DNA of 30,641 nt, taken from contig DALV01000014.1 in the NCBI GenBank assembly GCA_002496905.1, positions 1-30,641 on the forward strand. The letters run 5' to 3'. The position numbers and the translations under genes were made by a program. This stretch comes from Euryarchaeota archaeon UBA105 (GTDB lineage Archaea > Thermoplasmatota > Poseidoniia > Poseidoniales > Thalassarchaeaceae). Shown here piece by piece: positions 17,135-24,700 of this stretch (positions are counted from its first letter, which is position 1; every line of letters begins with the position of its first letter). The notes beneath the pieces were generated by a model. It worked only from the letters and a program-made list of their open reading frames with translations, searched no databases and was not told the origin of the DNA.

Positions 17135-18889
17135 TCAGAGTACTGGGTCTGGGATAAGGCGGCCTATGGCATCGATGTCGAATTCTCCTGCTTGAATTGG
17201 AACCCGAAGGCCAAATTCAGAAGCAACAGCAGGGTCTATTTCTCCAATTTGTCCGATTTCTTCTCCAGATACAAAGACCTTAGCGCCCCTTCCAGATAAC
17301 CAAGGCCCTTCTTGCACTTCGGTTGATTCCCAAACTATGTCATCAAGATTTGCTCCAATATCTCTGAGGAGGGCTTGCGCAAATCCTTTCGCGGCAGAGA
17401 AACCTCCTCCAACTTCAGCACAAGCCCACGCAGCCCTTGTAGCATTATGAGAGTCCAATACAACCGTCCCAATTTCGTAAACTCGTTGTGGTAATTCATG
17501 ATGACGATTTGCTGCCAGTAGCTGCAACAAACTCGGAAGAATTCTCTGCCTCATAATTGTGTGGTCAATGGTAATTGGGTTTGCTAATTCAGTGGCAGTT
17601 GCCAAACTCGCCCATCGTGTATTGTCAAATTGAACCCTTTCGTTTGATAATGTAAGACTTTGAGTTTCTTGAAGATTCAATGAGCGTAAACTTTCTCGAA
17701 TTCTTCTATGTAAATGCGCAGAAGGTAAAGGGATAGCATCTAGATGAACGGAGGATAAGATGTTGGGCATATTCTCGTATCCATAACCGATAGCAATATC
17801 CTCAACAATATCCACTGGATGCATTATGTCAGATCGCCATCTAGGCATGGCGATTACATGTTCTCTTTCACCTACTTCTAGGTCCGCCCAACGCTCGGCT
17901 TTGTTTACTCCATCCGTTACCGCGCGTGAGGCTACTAGATTACCCCCCATCCTTTGTATTGAGGAGGCGATTTCTTCACTGCCAAGAGTCAGGCCAAGTA
18001 TTCTTTCAATCAATCGATCAGACACTCTATGTTCCTTAGACTGCATATTTGGTGTCATTCTAACCAGGCCATCGTGACCAGTGACCTTCACTTGTTCTAT
18101 TGTTCCGCCGCGTTCAGATAAAGCAAGACAAACGAGCAATAAACAAGCTTCTACGGCTCTTTCGTCCCAGCCTGTTACATCAATGAAGAAATCTGTTGTA
18201 GATTCACTAACTGTGGTATGTTCTCCATTAATTATCGGTGGAAAAGATAGGATGTCATCATTCGAATCTAATATTACTGGATAAGCATCCATATTTTCCA
18301 TTAAAGGGGCGTATTCTACTCCCTTCGGGTGCTCGCTAAGTATCTCATCGATTGACATATTTTTTTCCATAGCTAATGGGATAAACGAGTGTGTGCCAGG
18401 TACAGTAACCACTCTGAAAGGTGGACTTAAAGTCGATAGATCATGAACTCCTATAGATGAAAATCGCCTTTTTCGACCAAGGCTGAGGTGTAATTTTTCC
18501 TGATGGTCCATTAAGGATTGAATGAATTGGTCTTTTTCCTCATCAGTATCTCCGTTATTTACTCCTCTGACAATCGCACCCATGATGACTGGTCGAACTG
18601 TTCCAAGACTGGAATCAACCTCCAAAGCGATGTCACTATCTTTAGTTTCAATTGTAGGTTTTTGGCTATCTCCGTCTAGAAAAGCTCTAGCTGCTCTTGC
18701 CATGGTTTCATGGCTAAGAAGGTCCGGTCGGTCTGGAAAAACCTCAATTTCAATTGATTCTTCGTCGCTACCTTCGACCACGCATCCGATTTGAGATAGC
18801 CTTTCCATCCAATCTTCGGAATCATAAGTCGCACCATTTTTTTCTTGAATGGAGCGAAGTAAAGAATGACTCAAGGTGATAGTTGGCAG
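17135..18889 (-). CDS. pheT: Phenylalanyl-tRNA synthetase beta subunit, archaeal type, apparent CTG start
   Basis: Beta subunit of the tetrameric class II enzyme charging tRNA-Phe. Archaeal-type features are IEIEVFPDRPDLLS, then FPPIINGEHTTVSEST and FFIDVTG, and MPRWRSDIMHPVDIVEDIAIGYGYENM. There is no tRNA-binding OB domain at the front, as is usual in archaea. The first ATG/GTG/TTG-type start is TTG 18874, giving MSHSLLRSI. Five codons upstream in frame the protein would read (M)PTITLS, the normal archaeal PheT beginning, with CTG at 18889-18887 as first codon. A GAGGTG Shine-Dalgarno motif is exactly 5 nt before that CTG and 20 nt from the TTG. I therefore use CTG, giving 584 residues. The SD overlaps the stop of the preceding GXGXG gene. 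pheS is not in view. Confidence 0.9.
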   Translation of the reverse strand: MPTITLSHSLLRSIQEKNGATYDSEDWMERLSQIGCVVEGSDEESIEIEVFPDRPDLLSHETMARAARAFLDGDSQKPTIETKDSDIALEVDSSLGTVRPVIMGAIVRGVNNGDTDEEKDQFIQSLMDHQEKLHLSLGRKRRFSSIGVHDLSTLSPPFRVVTVPGTHSFIPLAMEKNMSIDEILSEHPKGVEYAPLMENMDAYPVILDSNDDILSFPPIINGEHTTVSESTTDFFIDVTGWDERAVEACLLLVCLALSERGGTIEQVKVTGHDGLVRMTPNMQSKEHRVSDRLIERILGLTLGSEEIASSIQRMGGNLVASRAVTDGVNKAERWADLEVGEREHVIAMPRWRSDIMHPVDIVEDIAIGYGYENMPNILSSVHLDAIPLPSAHLHRRIRESLRSLNLQETQSLTLSNERVQFDNTRWASLATATELANPITIDHTIMRQRILPSLLQLLAANRHHELPQRVYEIGTVVLDSHNATRAAWACAEVGGGFSAAKGFAQALLRDIGANLDDIVWESTEVQEGPWLSGRGAKVFVSGEEIGQIGEIDPAVASEFGLRVPIQAGEFDIDAIGRLIPDPVL

Positions 18890-18894
18890 ATTAA

Positions 18895-18900
18895 CACCTC
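18895..18900 (-). promoter_or_regulatory. Shine-Dalgarno site supporting the pheT CTG start
   Basis: GAGGTG on the minus strand, 5 nt before CTG 18889, overlapping the TGA of the upstream gene (18901-18899). Its spacing is the same as at rnp4. Confidence 0.7.
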
Positions 18901-20455
18901 AGTTTCTCAACCACATCGGAAGCGGTCTGTCATATCCTACTAATCGAAGACCAGATATTGCTGCGGTATCATGATCGAGAGCTCGCAGATTTCGTCTTGA
19001 TAATTCGTTGAGATTGTTTATTCCCAATTCTAACATCCAACCTCTTAATGTTCCATCCATCCAATTTAGTGCTGCTTCAACATCATCATTAGGAGGAGGC
19101 GCTACAACTGCAGAACATCCAGCTCCAATAGTAATGAGTAGATCTTCCGCAGAAGGGGCCTCGTGCATCTGGAGTAAAATTCTCCTTCCTTGATTTGGTA
19201 AATTCATTGCTTGAGCGACTAGTCCAATTCTGGGTAATGCCGCTGCGGCCCTCGAGCCTCCGGCTGAAGCAACATCAACTATTGCGCCATCAAGATCTAA
19301 ATCTACAACTAAGCGGAATAGGTGCTCTACCCTTGAGATGCTGTCCTTTAGGAATACTAGTGAATTGTCGGCCATCCTACTATAAAGTGAAACCAATAAT
19401 GCTTCGATTTCTGCATCGTTAATGGCTGGCATCTTAGTTAGATCTAGAACCATACCAGAACATTGATTGATTATACCTACAATATCCGAGAGATTTTCTT
19501 CGGTGACCAAAATTAGGTCGTTTGGCCTAGGTTCTGAAATCACTAAACATGGTTGATTTGTGGAATATCTACCAATTTCCTCAGTCATATTTTCCTTGCT
19601 AATTATCCAAGGAAGAGGAGTTATTAGTCCATTTTCATCTTGACCAGCAGGGTGTATTGGTGAGCTAGTGTCTACTTGGGTGTGGGTGGGTAATCTATCC
19701 CTTGCAGATGGCACTAGAGTGATGCCTTCGAAGCCCTCGGTGACGGACATCTCGGGCAACTCGGCTTGCGGAGGTCCATCTTCGCTTGGTATGATTACCA
19801 AAGCGTCTGAATCAATGTGGAGCCCCAGTGGTTCAAGATGTTCCGCCAATTCATCCACTTCACTCGAATTAATGGATCTCATTGTAGCTCCTTCCCCCGG
19901 TGGAGGACAGGAACCAGAAATGATCACGCGGCCGCCAACCATACCTCTTCCCGGGTCGTTTCCGGTGTTTCCAAGGACTACTACAGTCCCTCCCCTCATG
20001 GCTGCACCAGTAGCAGATCCAGCGTGACCTCTGACAACAACGAATCCACCATTCATCTCGGCTCCGGTTTCATTTCCTACAGAGCCTTGGACCATAATCT
20101 CTCCACCAGCCATTTTCTGGCCCACACGGTCTCCTGCATCTTTTTCTATAGTGATTCTACCAGATTTCTGGAAGGCACCTAACATTGAACTACAACCTCC
20201 CTGAAGAGTGAAGGTTCCTCCATCATTCATCGCACCTGCACATTCTCCCAGATCACCCAAAAGTAATACTCTGGAATTTTCAGGAAGATGGGTAATAACC
20301 CCAATCTCTCCGTTCTTGGGTTTCTCGTCTCCTTGCTTGCCCCAACCAATGCGCACCAACAAGTCTCTTTCGAGTGCTTGTTCCAACATCTTATCGAGGT
20401 CTCTGTTTAGTTTGACACTCTTCGCGGTGATGTCGCGCATGTTATCTCCAGCCAT
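18899..20455 (-). CDS. GXGXG domain fused to a glutamate-synthase FMN-barrel-like domain
   Basis: 518 residues. Residues 65-190 are a right-handed GXGXG helix with repeats such as GDLGECAGAMNDGG, GNETGAEMNGG, GSATGAAMRGG and GNDPGRGMVGG. This is the fold at the C-terminal end of glutamate synthase (GltB3 in archaea) and in formylmethanofuran dehydrogenase C. Residues 235-518 resemble a shortened glutamate-synthase FMN barrel: LPTHTQVD...PLPWIISKENM near the start, DGAIVDVASAGGSRAA in the middle, and ELSRRNLRALDHDTAAISGLRLVG at the end. The cysteine cluster for the 3Fe-4S centre is absent, and the order is reversed relative to GltB. No glutaminase domain is present. It may be a regulatory or inactive relative, or act on another substrate. 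ATG 20455 is preceded by a weak stem-loop. Confidence 0.72.
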   Translation of the reverse strand: MAGDNMRDITAKSVKLNRDLDKMLEQALERDLLVRIGWGKQGDEKPKNGEIGVITHLPENSRVLLLGDLGECAGAMNDGGTFTLQGGCSSMLGAFQKSGRITIEKDAGDRVGQKMAGGEIMVQGSVGNETGAEMNGGFVVVRGHAGSATGAAMRGGTVVVLGNTGNDPGRGMVGGRVIISGSCPPPGEGATMRSINSSEVDELAEHLEPLGLHIDSDALVIIPSEDGPPQAELPEMSVTEGFEGITLVPSARDRLPTHTQVDTSSPIHPAGQDENGLITPLPWIISKENMTEEIGRYSTNQPCLVISEPRPNDLILVTEENLSDIVGIINQCSGMVLDLTKMPAINDAEIEALLVSLYSRMADNSLVFLKDSISRVEHLFRLVVDLDLDGAIVDVASAGGSRAAAALPRIGLVAQAMNLPNQGRRILLQMHEAPSAEDLLITIGAGCSAVVAPPPNDDVEAALNWMDGTLRGWMLELGINNLNELSRRNLRALDHDTAAISGLRLVGYDRPLPMWLRN

Positions 20456-20593
20456 CTACGGAGTGGATACCGTCTTCATTCTGACGGGTAAGTAGATAGT
20501 GAAGATTACGATATTTCTGTTTATTTTCCATGTCGACCTTGAAGAGCATCATTGATAGAGGTTCGATTACGGCATCAATCCGTCCAAAGGGCG

Positions 20594-20610
20594 CATGGGG
20601 CTACACCATG
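20594..20610 (+). promoter_or_regulatory. Stem-loop holding the gap start codon
   Basis: CATGG (20594-20598) and CCATG (20606-20610) pair across a 7-nt loop; the second arm contains the ATG at 20608. It could mask initiation in long transcripts. If translation starts at ATG 20530 instead, it is only coding sequence. Confidence 0.35.
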
Positions 20611-21648
20611 GGATCAATTAAAGTCGCAATTAACGGATTTGGAACAATCGGAAAAAGAGTCGCGGATGCTGTAGATGCACAGGATGACATGGAAATAATT
20701 GGGGTCACCAAAACAGGCCCTTCTTTCGGCTGCGATTTAGCTGTAAAAAAAGGGTTTCCACTATACTGTACATTCGATGACGCCGGAAGAATTGCGGCAT
20801 TTGCCGAACAGGGGTATGAGTGCAAAGGTGGGCTTTCCGATCTTCTATCGGTAGCGGATGTAGTAATCGACTGCGCCCCCGGGAAGATGGGTGCAGGCAA
20901 TCTTGCAAAATACAAAGCCGCCGGTATCAAACATATTTTCCAAGGCGGAGAGAAGCACGATCTTACAGGCCTTTCATACACTTCATGTGCAAATCATGCA
21001 GCAAATTTGAATGCTGAAGGAACAAGAGTGGTATCTTGCAATACCACAGGACTTTCCAGGACCTTGGTGCCTCTTTACGAGCACTGTAGCTCATTGAAGG
21101 TTGAATGCACGATGATCCGACGTGCTGCTGACCCTGGTGATTCAAAGAAGGGTCCAATCAACGCTATCAAGCCTGTACTAAAAGTACCAAGCCATCATGG
21201 TCCAGATGTAATGACCGTCAAGCCAGAAATTGAAATCAATTCACTAGCCGTTGCAGTCCCTACCACAATAATGCATGTGCATTCAATCATAGCGGATTTA
21301 CCCGAAGGGCATGGCCTGACTACAGAATCAATTATCGAAATGTGGAAAGAACAACCCAGAGTAATCGTGATGCATGGAGAAGAGAATCGGATTACCACAA
21401 CCGCCGAGGTAATGGAAATGGCTCGCGACATCGGCAGAAAGTGGGGCGATTTACATGAAATCTTTGTTTGGGAAGATGGGGTTAAGTTAGTAGGAAACCG
21501 CCTATATTATTTCCAAGCCATCCATCAAGAAAGTGATGTTATCCCTGAGAATATTGATTGCATCCGCGCACTCATGGGAACTGAAACTGATTGGAAAATT
21601 TCGGTTGCGAAAACCGATGCTTCAATCGATGCCTATTACAACCTTTGA
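20608..21648 (+). CDS. gap: Phosphorylating glyceraldehyde-3-phosphate dehydrogenase, archaeal type
   Basis: Glycolysis/gluconeogenesis enzyme interconverting glyceraldehyde-3-phosphate and 1,3-bisphosphoglycerate with NAD(P). Family signs: the Rossmann start IKVAINGFGTIGKRVADAV, the catalytic block RVVSCNTTGLSRTL with C144 (counted from ATG 20608), RRAADPGDSKKGPINAI, and PTTIMHVHSI with the active-site histidine. Length from this start is 346, close to archaeal GAPDHs of about 340. The frame also has an ATG at 20530, adding 26 residues that do not resemble the family, so I prefer 20608. An AT-rich stretch at 20510-20528 could be its promoter. It is followed by a T-run terminator and is monocistronic by layout. 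Confidence 0.95.
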   Translation: MGSIKVAINGFGTIGKRVADAVDAQDDMEIIGVTKTGPSFGCDLAVKKGFPLYCTFDDAGRIAAFAEQGYECKGGLSDLLSVADVVIDCAPGKMGAGNLAKYKAAGIKHIFQGGEKHDLTGLSYTSCANHAANLNAEGTRVVSCNTTGLSRTLVPLYEHCSSLKVECTMIRRAADPGDSKKGPINAIKPVLKVPSHHGPDVMTVKPEIEINSLAVAVPTTIMHVHSIIADLPEGHGLTTESIIEMWKEQPRVIVMHGEENRITTTAEVMEMARDIGRKWGDLHEIFVWEDGVKLVGNRLYYFQAIHQESDVIPENIDCIRALMGTETDWKISVAKTDASIDAYYNL

Positions 21649-21666
21649 TTGGATTTGGAGCCATCC

Positions 21667-21673
21667 TTTTTTT
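21667..21673 (+). terminator. Poly-T terminator after gap
   Basis: A run of seven T residues, 18 nt after the gap stop codon, typical of archaeal intrinsic termination. Confidence 0.55.
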
Positions 21674-21676
21674 GAC

Positions 21677-21708
21677 TTGACCATAGGTCAATCAACATGA
21701 ACGGTCAA
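21677..21708. promoter_or_regulatory. Putative operator: TTGACC-ATA-GGTCAA plus a third GGTCAA
   Basis: A perfect 6-bp inverted repeat TTGACC/GGTCAA with a 3-nt centre (21677-21691) is followed by another GGTCAA at 21703-21708. It lies between the gap terminator and the protease gene. This looks like a binding site for a dimeric transcription factor, possibly metal- or nutrient-responsive; the factor is not in view. Confidence 0.45.
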
Positions 21709-21738
21709 AAGCCCCTCAATTCTCCGATTAACTCGTGA
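21697..21738 (+). CDS. Possible 13-codon leader peptide overlapping the protease start
   Basis: ATG 21697 opens a frame coding MNGQKPLNSPINS, whose TGA (21736-21738) overlaps the protease GTG start as GTGA. Such an overlap would permit translational coupling. Its existence as a translated peptide is unproven and it could be chance. Confidence 0.25.
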   Translation: MNGQKPLNSPINS

Positions 21739-24700
21739 CTGACCGCCGGCTTGCACTAATTACCCTGTTCATGCTCCTATTGAGTGGATGGTCTGTAGGA
21801 GTCACATCTGCCTCTAATCTAAACTCTCAAATTGAATCTGAATATGACGAAATGGAAGAGGCTGATTCTGAATTTAAGCCATTTTCAAGCGCCTCTTCCA
21901 GCACTCATCAAATAAAGCAAAGTTCTGGACTTATTCATTCTCCATACGGTAGTTTCGACCCTATTCTACATCCGATACCACTCGGCCCCGAAAACATAGT
22001 TGACTTACACGCCCTTGATAGAACGCGATTTGCTCTAGTACAATCAAGTACAGCAGACTTGACGTCACTTCAACAAAACTTACAGGACAAAGGCATGGTG
22101 GTAATTGAAACAATTCCTGACGATACTTTCATAATAAAAATCCCAATCCACTTCAACTCAGCAAAAACTCTTCTTGAATTGAGTTCTATGGATGGGGTAA
22201 GATGGGCGGGAGAGTTGCCGATTGCATGGAGGGTCAGCTCTCAGATTGCTTCAATTGCTGGCAGGGATGCAATCACTGTAGACCTCGACATCACTCCAGC
22301 ACCTGATTTAACCAACATGGAACTTAAGCAATTACAAGCCGATCTTGAATCTGTATCTGAATCGGTAGGGGCAAGAGATATTTGCGACGCTCATCTCTGT
22401 CAACCAAAGTCAGTTAATGCAATTTGGATTCCAATTCTCGCCATGGACGGACGAATTTTACATATACACCAAGCGTCAAAATTAACAATACATAATTCCG
22501 TTGCAAGTGACATTGCAGGAATCAACCAGGCTCTAGTTAACTCAGCCAATATTCTAAACGGAAGTGGTGAGGTTATTGCAATTTCAGATACTGGATTAGA
22601 TGCAGACCATGGTGATTTTGACGGGAGAGTTAGAGCGGTCTACAATCAATTTGGACCCGATAATTCAGCATTAGACAGTAATACAGGACACGGAACCCAC
22701 GTCGCCGCCACACTTCTCGGTGATGGTTCGGGTGACGTTTCTGCGTTAGGAATGGTGCCAGCAGCCACATTCCATTTCTACCAGCTCGAAGTTGACTCTT
22801 CAGGAATCCTAGCTAGATGGGGTTCACTATACGATATGTTCTCACATGCTTGGCAGAATTCTGCTAGGATTCAAACCAATTCATGGGGTAACGAGAACTT
22901 AGTCGGAGAATATAGTTCTGATTCTCGTTCCGCAGATGCTTTCATTGTCGATAACCCTCGATTCTTGGTTCTCTTTTCTTCTGGAGACCTTGGTGAAGAC
23001 GGCGCGAACACGGTGACACCTCCTGGTTCCGCCAAAAACGTCCTCACCATTGGTGCTTCGACAACTGGTTCTATGGGGTCTGACTCCGAAGGAAGTGTGC
23101 CTGCTTTTTCTTCAAAGGGGTCAACACTTGATGGCAGAATCAAACCAGATCTGGTGGCACCAGGAGTTATGTTATGTTCTGCTAGGGCTGAGGAAGCGAG
23201 TAGTGCCCAAGGTGAGTCGTGCAGTTCTACGACACATTCCGATGGCACAACTCCTCTCTACATGGCCTTGAATGGTTCTTCAATGGCTACCGCTGTCGCA
23301 GCAGGTGGTGCTACAATGGTGCGTCAATACCTAAGAACTGACGTTGGAATTACTGAGCCGCGTTCAGATTTAATCAAGGCTTTATTGATTAACGGGGCCG
23401 AGGATATTGGCTCACCAAATATACCAAACCCTTCGGAAGGCTGGGGTCAAATTGACGTTGCAAATTCAATCACTCCAAATGAAGATGGAACAGATTTGGA
23501 TTTATTATTCGATGACAGTCGGGAACTAGATCCGGGGCATAGTTTCGTTTACACATTTGTTGTTGACTCTTCAACTGAATTCGATGTAACCCTAGCTTGG
23601 GTAGATAGAGAAGCATCAGTAATCGCAAACCAAAGTGCTGCAAAATTAGTCAACGACCTAGATTTAACGGCAACCTCTCCAGATGGAACTGTATACCATG
23701 GAAATGTATTCTCCAATGGTTATTCGACAACTGGGGGAATAGCAGACCGATTGAATAATGTTGAAAGAATTAAGATTCCAGCCGGAAATGGTGGTACATG
23801 GAGTATTTCTGTTGGGCATGCAGGTGGAATGACCCAAAGTTTCGCATTGGTTTCTACTGGATTATTACAAGAGCAATTAGTCGCAGACCTAACCGTGTTT
23901 GAAGGTTCTTTGAGTACTTCGATTTTGGCCCCATTACAAGGAGATACCATTCTAATTGAGGCTTCCTGGCGCAACCAAGCTACCCAACCCAGCGGTGCTT
24001 ATACTATCGAGATTGAGGACCTAACTGAGGGGACAATACTCTACACTTTGGAAAAGACTTCTTTGGGTGCTGGAGCAACAACTTCCCTATCCTTCCCTCA
24101 CGTATTCCAAACAACCGGTGACCATCTACTTGAATTGAGGATTGATACTGAAGATACGGTAGTTGAGTTGAACGATGAAAACAACGGAGTGAACAATAAT
24201 CACTATCAATTAACTATTCAAATATCCCAAATTGGAGTCAGAATAACTCCACTGATGGAAGATGGTTCAGTTCCTGTAACTACCTCTGACCTCGAACAGG
24301 CATTAAGCAAAACATTAGACCCTAGTACAGGTAGTTTGCTAACCTACGAATTCCAGCTGCAAAACGAAGGTACTTCTGCTATTTCGGTCGGCCTTTCGGT
24401 AACACCTGTCCAGAAGGTTGACGATCAAGGAATTTTACAATCTCCAATTGATGAATGGTGGAAGTTACTCAATGAAACTGGCCCTTGGGACCTTGCAGCA
24501 TCCGGGGATGTCGGTGATTCGAAAATTGTCACATTAACTTTGGAAGATGTCGATGCTGATCTAGAAAATCCCGCTGGTCCAAGGTATGCTCTTCCTGGAA
24601 ATTTTGTTAATGACTTGAATTTATTCGATAAGGACGCACCAACAATTTCTCACACCATCCGAATTACTTCCGTCGTTGAGAGGGTAGAAGGCCTATTCAC

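Noticed and set aside
17117..17299. A 60-codon + strand frame inside the 3' end of pheT
   Set aside because: Antisense to conserved PheT sequence; no recognisable features.
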